A stretch of DNA of 64,000 nucleotides, from contig CP129479.1 in NCBI GenBank assembly GCA_030583865.1, positions 2,566,819 to 2,630,818 on the forward strand, written 5' to 3'. Each line of letters starts with the position of its first letter. Positions within the stretch are counted from its first letter, which is position 1. The DNA comes from Thermodesulfobacteriota bacterium (GTDB lineage: Bacteria; Desulfobacterota; GWC2-55-46). The notes beneath the pieces were generated by a model that made no database searches, was not told the DNA's origin, and saw nothing but the letters and a program-made list of their open reading frames with translations. Shown piece after piece: positions 52,926 through 63,156 of this stretch. The translations under genes were made by a program, and so were the position numbers.

Positions 52926-54482
52926 CTATCGCTCCCCCTGCTCGCATAGCGCCCGCGAGATGCGCACCAGCTCGATGCGTCTATCGGATATCTCCATGAC
53001 CTCGAAACGGAAATTGCCAAAACGGAAAGACTCGCCGACCGTTGGTATCTGCTCGTGCTGGGCGAGCAGCAGGCCCGCCAGGGTCACATACTCGTCGTCC
53101 GGGCTGACGAGCGAGACCTCTCCGCCAAGCGCCTGCTCCAGCTGGTGCAGGTCTGCCGCGCCGTTCACAACCCACCCGTCTCCGTCGCGGACGATATCCG
53201 GCGTCTCGTCGGCGTCCGGAAACTCGCCTGCTATCGCCTCCAGGAGGTCAAGCGGCGTAACCAGGCCCTGGACCGTGCCGAACTCGTCGACAACCAGCAC
53301 CAGGCTCCCCTTTGCCTTCCGCAGCACACCGAGGATCTTGATCACGTCGATCCGGTCCGGCACAAGGATGGGCGGATGCTGCGCTGCGCAGGCCGCCAGG
53401 TCGTGTCCGCTGTCCAGCGCCGTGACCAGCTCCTTGGCCCGTACGATCCCGACGACATTGTCCAGCGCCCCGCGGCAGACCGGGAACAGGCTATGCGGGG
53501 TCTCAAGCAGCTGCGCGCGGACCGTCGCTGCGTCGCTTGCGCAATCGATCCACGATATGTCCGCGCGCCGCGTCATTATGGTCCTGATGGACCGTTCGGC
53601 CAGGGTCAGCACCCCGGAAATCATGTTGCGCTCTTCTTCTCCGAAGGCACCGTGGGGGGCCCCTTTCACGGCTGCAGCCGGCTTCTCGTCCGCGCTGGCC
53701 TCGCTTCTTCCCCCCATAAGCCGCAATATGGCGTCCGCCGTACGCTCGCGAAACGGCAACCGGGCCTCGTTCTTGGCGAAATTGCGCCGCGCGACCTGGT
53801 TGAACGTTTCGATAAGGATGGAGAAGCCAATGGCCGCGTAGAGATACCCCTTTGGTATGTGGAACCCGAAGCCCTCGGCAACGAGACTGAAGCCGATCAT
53901 GAGGAGGAAGCTAAGGCACAGGACAACTACCGTCGGGCGCTCGTTGACGAATCGGGTCAGCGGCTTTGAGGCGACTATCATCACCACCATTGCGATCACG
54001 ACAGCCGCCATCATGACGCCCAGCTGCTCCACCATGCCGACGGCCGTGATTACCGCGTCGAGCGAAAAGACCGCGTCAAGGGCGATGATCTGCGCCACGA
54101 CCAGCCAGAAGCCAGCGTAGGCGGACTTCGGTCCGCTGTGGCGCATATTGCCTTCAAGGCGCTCATGCAGCTCCATGGTTCCCTTGAAGACCAGAAAGAG
54201 TCCGCCGCAGAAAAGGATCAGGTCGCGCCCTGAGAAGCCGAGCCCGGCGACGGAGAAGAGCGGCTCGGTCAGCGTGATTATCCACGAAATCACGGACAGG
54301 AGCCCCAGGCGCATCAGAAGCGCAAGCGAGAGGCCTATCAGCCGCGCCCGGTCGCGCTGGTGCGGCGGCAGCTTGTTCGCCAAAATCGCGATAAAGACGA
54401 GGTTGTCGATGCCAAGGACTATTTCCAGTATGACAAGCGTTAACAAACCGACCCATATGGATGGGTCCATCAGAAATTCCAT
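52926..54482 (-). CDS. TerC-family membrane protein with CBS pair and CorC/HlyC domain
   Basis: The 518-residue protein has TerC helices in residues 1-230 ([51 protein letters not shown]), with the family aspartates in GIDN and SLDA. A CBS-domain pair (about 300-420: [14 protein letters not shown] ... [22 protein letters not shown]) and a C-terminal CorC domain ([18 protein letters not shown]) follow. TerC proteins export metals such as manganese or act in tellurite resistance. Arginine codons are mostly CGC/CGG and Ile mostly ATC, unlike neighbouring genes rich in AGG and ATA, so transfer is suspected. Confidence 0.92.
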   Translation of the reverse strand: MEFLMDPSIWVGLLTLVILEIVLGIDNLVFIAILANKLPPHQRDRARLIGLSLALLMRLGLLSVISWIITLTEPLFSVAGLGFSGRDLILFCGGLFLVFKGTMELHERLEGNMRHSGPKSAYAGFWLVVAQIIALDAVFSLDAVITAVGMVEQLGVMMAAVVIAMVVMIVASKPLTRFVNERPTVVVLCLSFLLMIGFSLVAEGFGFHIPKGYLYAAIGFSILIETFNQVARRNFAKNEARLPFRERTADAILRLMGGRSEASADEKPAAAVKGAPHGAFGEEERNMISGVLTLAERSIRTIMTRRADISWIDCASDAATVRAQLLETPHSLFPVCRGALDNVVGIVRAKELVTALDSGHDLAACAAQHPPILVPDRIDVIKILGVLRKAKGSLVLVVDEFGTVQGLVTPLDLLEAIAGEFPDADETPDIVRDGDGWVVNGAADLHQLEQALGGEVSLVSPDDEYVTLAGLLLAQHEQIPTVGESFRFGNFRFEVMEISDRRIELVRISRALCEQGER

Positions 54483-54803
54483 GCATTGCTCCTGATTAAA
54501 AAGCCGCTGTTCGGAAAGAACCGGCCGGCGTGCTTTCGGCTGCCCGAGTTAGAATCTGTGAGCGCGGGCCTGAGTGGTCTATCGGTTTGCGGGTCGGAAG
54601 GCGTCGAAAATAAGGTGCTGGCGTTTAATGCGGCAGAATAAAGGCATGATCGATAGCAGTCCACGTGGATAATCAGAGCCCCTTATTAGGGAATTACAGC
54701 GAATTAGAACATAGCAAAAAGACGTGCTACGCGCAACAAGGGAAAAAGCGGCAGAAAGAGCTCTTTCGCTCGGGCTGACATGCAAGGCGCATGGCCGGGG
54801 ATA
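54483..54803. other. Gap upstream of the TerC gene
   Basis: About 320 bases with the upstream region of the TerC/CBS gene. I looked for a manganese (yybP-ykoY) riboswitch and did not find its conserved loops. No gene is supported. Confidence 0.5.
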
Positions 54804-55208
54804 TCAGTTCAGCACCTTCGTCTTACTGACGAAAAAACTAGTCGCATGGAACGGCTCGCCGTCGAGGTACATCGTGAAATCATATTTGCCTTCGAAGTGC
54901 AGGCTGAATGGCGATATCAGGAAGTTCACGTGGCTGTAGCCGTCTTTCCTGGCGGTTATGTTGAACGGGGAGAACTTTGAAAGCATCTCGTCTCCGTTCG
55001 GGTCTTTTATGCTGAACTTCACGCTGAAATCCCCCTCGCCGCCCTTAAGCCTTGAAAAGAAACAGAGCTTGCTCAGGAGCGCCGGAAGCGCCTCCACTAT
55101 GATGTCCTGCGTGTAAAGCCCTATGAGGGAGAACTTCCCGCCTTTCTCCTCTCTTATGTCGTCCAGCATCAAAGTCAGTTCGTGTTTGGGCAGGGCCTTC
55201 GGAGACAT
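54804..55208 (-). CDS. DUF6941-like small protein
   Basis: The ATG at 55208 has a GAGGTGG site and gives 134 residues; the longer frame upstream is intergenic. The sequence LTLMLDDIREEKGGKFSLIG followed by LYTQDIIVEALPALLSKLCFFSRL matches the pattern of the DUF6941 family, small single-domain proteins of unknown function with a beta-sandwich-like make-up. It stands alone between the TerC gene and groEL. Confidence 0.7.
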   Translation of the reverse strand: MSPKALPKHELTLMLDDIREEKGGKFSLIGLYTQDIIVEALPALLSKLCFFSRLKGGEGDFSVKFSIKDPNGDEMLSKFSPFNITARKDGYSHVNFLISPFSLHFEGKYDFTMYLDGEPFHATSFFVSKTKVLN

Positions 55209-55526
55209 AACCACCTCGCGCTTTCTATTTTTTTCCCGTAAATGTGCCTGGATTCTGCTGACCTTAAAGCATTTCCACAATGAGATGTCAACAATTCCGG
55301 CCCGCCAATGCCGTCCCCTCTTTCCTAAAGAGGTGCAGGGGAGATTCCCGAGTGCATTCATGATCAACCTCTCTTCCCCTTTAGAAAGGGGAAGTTCGAC
55401 CTAACCCTTCATGCCCTCGGGCCGCATTTTTTTGCTTCGCTCAGAATAACAATGTATCTTTCAGAAAAAAAAGGGGGACGGAAAAAATCCGTCCCCCTTC
55501 CCTATCCGCATTAATGCGAAACAGGC
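55209..55526. other. Gap between groEL and the DUF6941-like gene
   Basis: It contains the groEL terminator, a partial family E tip at 55434-55451 and an imperfect CCTCTTTCCTAAAGAGG-type hairpin near 55316-55333. No gene is supported. Confidence 0.6.
55464..55501 (-). terminator. Terminator of groESL
   Basis: Minus strand AAGGGGGACGGA-TTTTT-TCCGTCCCCCTT followed by TTTTTTC, 26 bases after the groEL stop. Confidence 0.92.
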
Positions 55527-57203
<1,677 letters not shown>

Positions 57204-57224
57204 TTACGGGTTTTCCTTCCCGGA

Positions 57225-57512
57225 TTATTTCTCGACGACGCCCAGAATGTCTTCTTCCCTCATGATGAGCAGGTCCTCGCCTTCGACCTTTATCTCGGTG
57301 CCGGCGTACTTGCTGAAGATTATGGTGTCATTGACCTTGACGGCCATGGGCTCTACCTTGCCGTCCTCCTTCTTGCCGGGGCCTACCGCTATCACCTTGC
57401 CCTCGGCCGGGGTCTCCTTCGCGCTCTCGGGTATTATGATGCCCCCCTTCGTTTTCTCCTTCTCTTCGAGCCTCTTTACAATGACTCGATCGTGAAGCGG
57501 TCTGATCTTCAT
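57225..57512 (-). CDS. groS: Co-chaperonin GroES
   Basis: The 95-residue lid protein of GroEL shows [23 protein letters not shown], the mobile loop [22 protein letters not shown] and ADVGDTIIF-like [25 protein letters not shown] precedes the ATG. Confidence 0.98.
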   Translation of the reverse strand: MKIRPLHDRVIVKRLEEKEKTKGGIIIPESAKETPAEGKVIAVGPGKKEDGKVEPMAVKVNDTIIFSKYAGTEIKVEGEDLLIMREEDILGVVEK

Positions 57513-57590
57513 TCTCTGCTCCTCCTTCTTGTGTTTAAGTTTTCAGATTATTGTCTTATCCGGCAGGGTGTAAACATTATTTTCGGTCTA

Positions 57591-57619
57591 AATATATGGC
57601 CCACTCCGGACTTTGTCAA
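57591..57619 (-). promoter_or_regulatory. Sigma-70 promoter of groESL
   Basis: Minus strand TTGACA (57619-57614), 17-base spacer, TATATT (57596-57591), about 80 bases before groES. Confidence 0.85.
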
Positions 57620-57627
57620 GGCGTTTT

Positions 57628-57653
57628 TTAGCACTCGCAAAAAAGAGTGCTAA
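57628..57653 (-). promoter_or_regulatory. CIRCE operator (HrcA site) with 8-base spacer
   Basis: TTAGCACTC and GAGTGCTAA are perfect inverted arms separated by eight bases (GCAAAAAA) rather than the usual nine. It lies just upstream of the -35 box, so HrcA repression of groESL is expected. hrcA is not in the window. Confidence 0.9.
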
Positions 57654-57808
57654 TATATCGAAATAGCTCGGTTTTTATCCAAATCCCATGTTTTTTGCCT
57701 ATAGGCAGGGGCCAGTGAAAGCTTTTTACAGGCTGAATAAAGCGGGTGCCAAGGGAACAGGACGGGGCTTTAATGGATTACGCAGGGCAGAGAGGCGCGG
57801 AAAAACAT

Positions 57809-57837
57809 TTGACAATAGACCGCCAATAGGCTACAGT
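57809..57837 (+). promoter_or_regulatory. Promoter of the cold-shock gene with long leader
   Basis: TTGACA (57809-57814), 17 bases, TACAGT (57832-57837). The start would leave a leader of about 97 bases, typical of cold-shock transcripts. Confidence 0.65.
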
Positions 57838-57940
57838 GTTCAGGAATAAGTGGTTGCAGGTCGGTATTTTGCTGAAAAAAGCTTTGTCTTTCCAGGCAGG
57901 ACCTCAAGAACTTATATACTTAGAAAGGAGGTCCTGAACA

Positions 57941-58141
57941 ATGGCAAAAGGCAGAGTGAAATGGTTCAATGAGTCCAAGGGTTTCGGGTTCATTGAGAGG
58001 GAGTCCGGGGACGATGTTTTCGTCCACTACTCCTCGATCCAGGGTGATGGTTTCAAAACCCTGAAGGAAGGCCAGGAAGTAGAGTTCGAGATAGCCAAGG
58101 ACGCCAAGGGTTCCAAGGCGGTGAACGTAATACCCCAGTAA
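57941..58141 (+). CDS. Cold-shock protein (CspA family)
   Basis: A 66-residue single cold-shock domain that binds single-stranded RNA or DNA. RNP1 (KGFGFIERE) and RNP2 (DVFVHYSSI) are clear. AAAGGAGGT precedes the ATG and a strong terminator follows. Confidence 0.97.
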   Translation: MAKGRVKWFNESKGFGFIERESGDDVFVHYSSIQGDGFKTLKEGQEVEFEIAKDAKGSKAVNVIPQ

Positions 58142-58153
58142 GGCCTGAAAACG

Positions 58154-58186
58154 AAAGCCCCCGCGAAAGCGGGGGCTTTTTTTTTC
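58154..58186 (+). terminator. Terminator of the cold-shock gene
   Basis: AAAGCCCCCGC-GAAA-GCGGGGGCTTTTTTTTT, a GNRA-type tetraloop hairpin with a long T run. Confidence 0.95.
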
Positions 58187-58323
58187 AAAGCTTCGCTCCT
58201 GCAAAAGACCACGCCGCCTGTCAGCTCTACAACGCCCCTAAAGCCACGCCCTCCCATGCCGGTAAAAAACCTTTTAATTCATCGCGTTACGCCTGTTTTG
58301 CCTACGGATATGCAACTTTCCTA

Positions 58324-58353
58324 TTGTAAGCCGGACCACCTTTGAAGTATAAT
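58324..58353 (+). promoter_or_regulatory. Candidate promoter of the 58434 gene
   Basis: TTGTAA, 18 bases, TATAAT (58348-58353). A second TATAAT at 58376 has no good -35 box. Confidence 0.45.
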
Positions 58354-58433
58354 AACTGTAACTTTTGTAACCTGCTATAATCAGATTTGAAGAAGGACGG
58401 GCAAAGCGGGTTACTGGCAAGGAGGTGTGGGCT

Positions 58434-59006
58434 ATGGTTACCGAGATGAATCCCATAGAGCACTTCAAGGAGCTGGTTTCCGACGCGATGAAGCACCAGA
58501 AGGTCAAGGCCGGCGAACTGGCCGAGTTCTATCTCTCATCCCTCCTCACGAGCTTCCTGACCATCGAGCGGCTGCCGGACGAGCCCCTGGCCACCACCTA
58601 CCTGAAGGCCCTGGGCGCAACCAGGGAGGTGCAGTTCCAGCAGATGAAGCAGCTCGGCGACGTCTCGCTCTTCACCTCAGGTTTCTTCTCGGACAGCCTT
58701 AAGAGGAAGATAGTCGACATAGACTATTACATGGCAATGGGCTCGGCCTCTTACGGCTTTCTGGCGAACATGCACAGGGGCGGCAGGAACGAGGAGGTCT
58801 CAAAGCTCTTCGGCGAGCTTGCGGAGAAGTTCGCGGCCTTTGCCGACGTGCTTACAGAGGTAAGCGAAAGGAGCAGGCTCACCTCCCCGGTTGACATACT
58901 TCGCATCTACGAGAGGTGGCTCCGCACCCGGAGCAGGCTTGCCGAGAAGGTATTGCGCGAGTTGGGCATAGAGCCGCAGGAGGCGAGCACGAGGTCGATA
59001 CACTGA
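58434..59006 (+). CDS. Conserved helical protein of unknown function
   Basis: The ATG at 58434 is chosen because AAGGAGGTG ends seven bases before it; a GTG lies nine bases upstream within that site. The 190-residue product is predicted mostly alpha-helical with no signal peptide or membrane segment. Notable strings are FYLSSLLTSFLTIERLPDEP, DVSLFTSGFFSDSL followed by KRKIVDIDYYMAMGSASYG, and DILRIYERWLRTRS. I recognise a similar pattern in uncharacterised cytoplasmic proteins of deltaproteobacteria but can assign no function. It has its own promoter candidate and is followed by a family A repeat. Confidence 0.75.
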   Translation: MVTEMNPIEHFKELVSDAMKHQKVKAGELAEFYLSSLLTSFLTIERLPDEPLATTYLKALGATREVQFQQMKQLGDVSLFTSGFFSDSLKRKIVDIDYYMAMGSASYGFLANMHRGGRNEEVSKLFGELAEKFAAFADVLTEVSERSRLTSPVDILRIYERWLRTRSRLAEKVLRELGIEPQEASTRSIH

Positions 59007-59056
59007 GGCCTTTAAAACTATTTAGCAGTTAACATGAAAAAACTCAAAATCACATT

Positions 59057-59180
59057 CAGGCTGCTCAAAAAGCTCAAGATGCGAGGAGTCGAAAAGTGAG
59101 GACCGAGGCGTACTTTTATAGTACGTCGCAGTGACGAACCTTGAAGACGACACAGCAGATTGGGCTTTTTCAGCAGCCTG
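59057..59180. repeat. Dispersed repeat family A, copy 5
   Basis: A full 124-base copy with CAGGCTGCTCAAAAAGCTCA and GGGCTTTTTCAGCAGCCTG ends. It abuts the TAG stop of the convergent Clp1-like gene. Confidence 0.93.
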
Positions 59181-60029
59181 CTAGAACACCGCCCTGGCCG
59201 CCCCTACTATTATGGTCGTAAAAGCCGTCCCGGCCGGAAGCGGCGAGCGGGCCACGAGCCTTCCTTTTTGAAGGCCGTCTTCCGTTATATAGCCTAGGGC
59301 CAGGTCCTTCTGCTTATCGTCCCTGAAGGATAGAAGCCTCCCCTCAAGGCCCTCCTCTGCTTCCTTCGTGAACCTCAGGCCCACTGAGCCGATGTTTATA
59401 TCTATCTCCCTCGCGTCCTTGAAATACTCCCTGAACCTCTTTGCCCTCCACTCTGTCCTTACAGCCGCGCTCTTGGGGACTGCCTGGGGCAACACCCGCA
59501 CCCTTAAGACCCTGGGCCTGGACTGGAACCTGTAAGCGTCCAGTATGTGCCCGAGCTCGTCTTCCATTTCGATCCCCACGACCAAGTCAGGGGAAAGGAG
59601 GTCGATCTTGTACTGTTTGTATATCCTCCCTATGCTTCCGGTCACGAGGCCTGAAGTATCCATGACAAGTCTTTCGCATCTTTTCAGGGCCGCGTCCATG
59701 AGGAGCTTCGCGCCCGCAAGGGAGGGGACGAGGCTACCGGGCGGGCTCAAGGCCCCTGTGAAGTAAAAGCCCTCGACCGCTATCTCCTCCCATCCCCTGA
59801 AACCTCCTTTCAACAGCCCCCATGCCATTGTCGCCGGAGGGCCTATGTGCGATTGCCCGGTATCGAGGTCGAGCGCGCCCGCTTCGCCTTCCCTTGAAAG
59901 GCGGTCAAGGAGCCTGCCCGCCATCGCGGTCTTTCCCGTGTCCGCGCTGCCTACGAGCATTATGCTCATCGCATTGACAGAGGAAATAGCTTCCATGATA
60001 TCGTCCTCAGGGCTGGTCATGCCTTGCAT
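59181..60029 (-). CDS. Clp1/Nol9-like P-loop (polynucleotide kinase type) protein
   Basis: The ATG at 60029 follows GGAG. The 282-residue protein has a Walker A loop (MLVGSADTGKTAMAGRLL), then GALDLDTGQSHIGPPATMAW, which matches the D-x-D-x-GQ-(x)n-P-P pattern of Clp1_P domains in RNA 5'-kinases Clp1, Grc3 and Nol9. A VMDTSGLVTGSIG segment may act as Walker B, and a beta-rich C-terminal domain follows. RNA or DNA 5'-end phosphorylation is inferred from the family; bacterial members are little studied. Confidence 0.78.
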   Translation of the reverse strand: MQGMTSPEDDIMEAISSVNAMSIMLVGSADTGKTAMAGRLLDRLSREGEAGALDLDTGQSHIGPPATMAWGLLKGGFRGWEEIAVEGFYFTGALSPPGSLVPSLAGAKLLMDAALKRCERLVMDTSGLVTGSIGRIYKQYKIDLLSPDLVVGIEMEDELGHILDAYRFQSRPRVLRVRVLPQAVPKSAAVRTEWRAKRFREYFKDAREIDINIGSVGLRFTKEAEEGLEGRLLSFRDDKQKDLALGYITEDGLQKGRLVARSPLPAGTAFTTIIVGAARAVF

Positions 60030-60135
60030 ATGGGCTCCAACGACTCGTTCAAGCGCCTTTTATGCGTATGATACCAGAAAAAAGATGTTCGGCACGCGTA
60101 CTCGAAATAGGCGCCGAAAACTTCCGATTTTTTCT

Positions 60136-60163
60136 TTGACATTTTTAGACCTTTTGGTAATAT
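60136..60163 (+). promoter_or_regulatory. Promoter of the glycine cleavage operon
   Basis: TTGACA (60136-60141), 16 bases, TAATAT (60158-60163), leaving a leader of about 60 bases, too short for a tandem glycine riboswitch. Confidence 0.7.
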
Positions 60164-60229
60164 TCAAACTGCCTTAATAATCCGGAGGTAATTTCCAAGG
60201 CTTTTACGCCTGTTTCGCTCACTTACCTG

Positions 60230-61324
60230 GTGCTTAAAAGAACCCCGTTATATGACACTCACGTTTCCCTGGGGGCCCGGATGGTCCCTTTCGCCGGCTG
60301 GGAAATGCCCGTACAGTACGCTGGAGTGAAGGAGGAACACCTTGCGGTGCGTTCCTCCTGCGGGCTATTCGACGTAAGCCACATGGGCGAGATAGAGGTC
60401 TCGGGCGACCGGGCAATCGACTTTGTCCAGCTCCTCATAACAAACGACATAGAGCGCGTATCCGACGGGCAGTGCCAGTACGCGCTACTTTGCAGGGACA
60501 GCGGCGGCGTGGTGGACGACCTCATCGTCTACCGCTTCAATATCGACCGGTACCTTTTTGTTGTGAACGCCTCCAACGCCGGCAAGGTACTTGACTGGAT
60601 GAAGGAGGTCCAGGCAAGGGAAGACTTCCCGGACGTGGGGATAGAAGACCAGGGCGGGCAGTACGCCCAGCTCGCGCTCCAGGGCCCGGCGGCGGTTGAG
60701 ATTCTAAGGCCCCTCCTGGATATAGACCCGGACGGGATAGGGCATTTCCGGTTCCACATGGGCCTCATAGGCGACGATATCGAGGCCATTGTATCGAGGA
60801 CGGGCTATACCGGCGCTGACGGGTTCGAGATATACCTGGCGCCGGAGGACGCGGAGGCGGCCTGGAAGACGATAATGGAGGCTGGGAGCGGCCATAATCT
60901 GCGGCCTGCGGGGCTCGGGGCCAGGGACACTCTCCGGCTTGAGATGGGCTATCCCCTTTACGGCCACGAGCTGGGAGAGGAAATAACCCCCATAGAAGCC
61001 GGCCTCGGCAAATATGTGAGGTTCACCAAGGACTTCATCGGAAGGGACGTCCTTGAAAAACAGGCCAGGGAAGGCGCGGGGAGGACCCTCGCGGGAATAA
61101 AGATGCTCGAGCCCGGGGTGCCCAGGCAGGGCTATGAGATACACGCTGGCGGGAAGAAAATAGGCGAGGTCACAAGCGGGACCGTCTCCCCTTCCCTCAA
61201 TGTCGGAATAGCGATGGGGTTCGTTGCGCCGGAGGCTGGCAAGCCGGGCGCCGAGGTCAGCATAGTAATAAGGGGGCGGGCCGCTAAAGCGGAGATAACC
61301 ACCCTGCCGTTTTATAGAAAGTAG
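60230..61324 (+). CDS. gcvT: Glycine cleavage system T protein (aminomethyltransferase)
   Basis: GcvT moves the methylene group from H-protein to tetrahydrofolate and frees ammonia. The GTG at 60230 gives 364 residues but has no clear ribosome site close by. Family blocks are TPLYDTHVSLGARMVPFAGWE, SSCGLFDVSHMGEI, the FTGYTGADGFEIYL-like RTGYTGADGFEIYL, GARDTLRLEMGYPLYGHEL and GEVTSGTVSPSLNVGIAMGFV. It heads gcvT-gcvH-gcvPA-gcvPB. Confidence 0.95.
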   Translation: MLKRTPLYDTHVSLGARMVPFAGWEMPVQYAGVKEEHLAVRSSCGLFDVSHMGEIEVSGDRAIDFVQLLITNDIERVSDGQCQYALLCRDSGGVVDDLIVYRFNIDRYLFVVNASNAGKVLDWMKEVQAREDFPDVGIEDQGGQYAQLALQGPAAVEILRPLLDIDPDGIGHFRFHMGLIGDDIEAIVSRTGYTGADGFEIYLAPEDAEAAWKTIMEAGSGHNLRPAGLGARDTLRLEMGYPLYGHELGEEITPIEAGLGKYVRFTKDFIGRDVLEKQAREGAGRTLAGIKMLEPGVPRQGYEIHAGGKKIGEVTSGTVSPSLNVGIAMGFVAPEAGKPGAEVSIVIRGRAAKAEITTLPFYRK

Positions 61325-61367
61325 CAGTTAATATCGTACCCAAAAGCAGGAAAGGAGAAGCACCGTT

Positions 61368-61754
61368 ATGGAGTTCCCGAAGGACCTTAAGTACACCAAG
61401 GAGCACGAATGGGTTAAGGTCGAAGGCAAGATAGCAACCATCGGAATTACCGACTACGCCCAGGACTCTCTTGGAGACGTGGTCTACGTGGAACTGCCGC
61501 CCGAGGGCGGCTCGGTCACGAAGCACGAGCCCTTCGGCGTGGTCGAGTCCGTAAAGGCGGTCTCGGACCTCTACTCGCCGGTGAGCGGCAGCGTAACCGA
61601 GGTGAACGACGCCATCATCGACAGCCCAGAGGCGATAAACGAAGACCCGTACGGTGACGCCTGGATGATAAAGGTGGAGATAGCCGGCCAGAGCGAGCTT
61701 GACGACCTCCTTACCGCGGACGAGTACCAGAAGTTCATCGAGGAAGAGAAGTAA
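61368..61754 (+). CDS. gcvH: Glycine cleavage system H protein (lipoyl carrier)
   Basis: The 128-residue shuttle carries aminomethyl groups on lipoate. KYTKEHEWVKVEG, GITDYAQDSLGDVVYVELP and the lipoyl-lysine motif VVESVKAVSDLYSPVSG are all clear. AAAGGAG lies upstream of the ATG, and gcvPA begins six bases after the stop. Confidence 0.97.
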   Translation: MEFPKDLKYTKEHEWVKVEGKIATIGITDYAQDSLGDVVYVELPPEGGSVTKHEPFGVVESVKAVSDLYSPVSGSVTEVNDAIIDSPEAINEDPYGDAWMIKVEIAGQSELDDLLTADEYQKFIEEEK

Positions 61755-61760
61755 GCCGCT

Positions 61761-63104
61761 GTGCCCTACATCCCCCATACCGAAGAAGACATCGGAAAAA
61801 TCCTTGAAGCAGCCGGCGCGTCCAGCATAGACGACGCGCTATCGGCGCTTCCGGCAAACCTACGCTCCAGAAAACCGCTTGATGTGCCGGCGGGCCTCTC
61901 GGAGCAGGAGCTCCTCGGGCATCTTAAACAGCTCGGCTCAAGGAACTCGACGGTGGAGGATTATTCGAGCTTCCTCGGCGGCGGGGCATACAACCATTAC
62001 ATACCGGCCATAGTAGACAGCCTCATTTCAAGGTCCGAGTTCTACACATCCTACACGCCTTATCAGCCCGAGCTTTCGCAGGGCACGCTCCAGGCAATTT
62101 TCGAGTACCAGACCTTAGTGTGCCAGCTTACCGGCATGGACGTGAGCAACGCCTCCCTTTATGACGGCGCAACGGCCGTGGCCGAGGCCGTGCTCATGGC
62201 AAGGAGGATAACCGGCAGGAACGGGATCGTCCTTTCAGCCGCCCTGCACCCGGAGTACAGGGATACGGTCCGGACCTATCTATCCGGGACCGGAGACCAC
62301 CTGTCGGAAGCGGCCTTTTCAGCTGGGACTGGAACGACTCTTGCGGAAACCATCGAAAACGCCATAGATGGCGATACGGCCTGCGTGGTCGTGCAGCACC
62401 CGAACTTTTTCGGCTGCATAGAGGACGTGGGGGCGCTTGCGGAGATTGTCCATAAAAAAGGCGCCCTATTGATAGTGGCCGTAAGCGAGGCCGTTTCCCT
62501 GGGTTTATTAAAGCCCCCGGGCGAGATGGGCGCCGACATAGCCGTGGGCGAGAACCAGTCTTTCGGAAACCCGCTCTCCTACGGCGGCCCGTACCTGGGC
62601 TTCATGGCCACACGGACGGAGTTCGTCCGGCAGATGCCGGGGCGCATCGTCGGCCAGACCGTAGATAAAAACGGCAGGAGGGCCTTTTGCCTGACCTTCT
62701 CTACAAGGGAGCAGCACATAAGGAGGGAAAGGGCGACCTCCAATATATGCACGAACCACGGCCTTTCGGCGCTCGCGGCGTCCATTCATCTGGCGGCGCT
62801 CGGCGGCGTTGGCCTTAAAAGGCTCGCGGGACTCAACCTTTCCAAGGCCGAATACCTCAAGAAGAAACTCGTCGAAGCCGGGGCAGAGCCCGCGTGGAGC
62901 GTGCCCACCTTCAACGAGTTTACTGTCAAGGTCAGGAAAGACCCTGAGGAGGTGCTTGAGAAGCTCCTTCTGAAGAAGATAATCGGCGGCATCCCGCTCA
63001 AGCGGTTCTACCCCGCGCTCGACCGCCATATCCTCGTGGCCGCGACCGAGATGAACTCGAAAGAGGAGATTGACAGGTTCGCCTCGGAGCTCAAGAGCGT
63101 ATAG
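61761..63104 (+). CDS. gcvPA: Glycine decarboxylase (P protein) subunit 1
   Basis: The 447-residue GTG-started protein is the non-lysine half of the split P protein. MPYIPHTEEDIGKIL, SFLGGGAYNHYIPAIVDSL, FYTSYTPYQPELSQGTLQ and the aminomethyl-acceptor-type YDGATAVAEAVLMA blocks mark the subunit. It pairs with GcvPB to bind PLP and decarboxylate glycine. Confidence 0.96.
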   Translation: MPYIPHTEEDIGKILEAAGASSIDDALSALPANLRSRKPLDVPAGLSEQELLGHLKQLGSRNSTVEDYSSFLGGGAYNHYIPAIVDSLISRSEFYTSYTPYQPELSQGTLQAIFEYQTLVCQLTGMDVSNASLYDGATAVAEAVLMARRITGRNGIVLSAALHPEYRDTVRTYLSGTGDHLSEAAFSAGTGTTLAETIENAIDGDTACVVVQHPNFFGCIEDVGALAEIVHKKGALLIVAVSEAVSLGLLKPPGEMGADIAVGENQSFGNPLSYGGPYLGFMATRTEFVRQMPGRIVGQTVDKNGRRAFCLTFSTREQHIRRERATSNICTNHGLSALAASIHLAALGGVGLKRLAGLNLSKAEYLKKKLVEAGAEPAWSVPTFNEFTVKVRKDPEEVLEKLLLKKIIGGIPLKRFYPALDRHILVAATEMNSKEEIDRFASELKSV

Positions 63105-63156
63105 TTTTCAGGAAGGCGCCCCCTTCCCCCAATCTTTTTCTTACAGGTTGTTTATA

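Larger units (their letters stand above)
57513..57940. other. Divergent regulatory region between groES and the cold-shock gene
   Basis: The stretch holds the groESL promoter and CIRCE element on one side and the long leader of the cold-shock gene on the other. Confidence 0.75.

Noticed and set aside
54483-54803. Manganese (yybP-ykoY) riboswitch upstream of the TerC gene
   Set aside because: The conserved loops could not be found on the minus strand.
60164-60229. Glycine riboswitch upstream of gcvT
   Set aside because: The leader after the promoter is only about 60 bases and lacks the conserved tandem aptamer elements.
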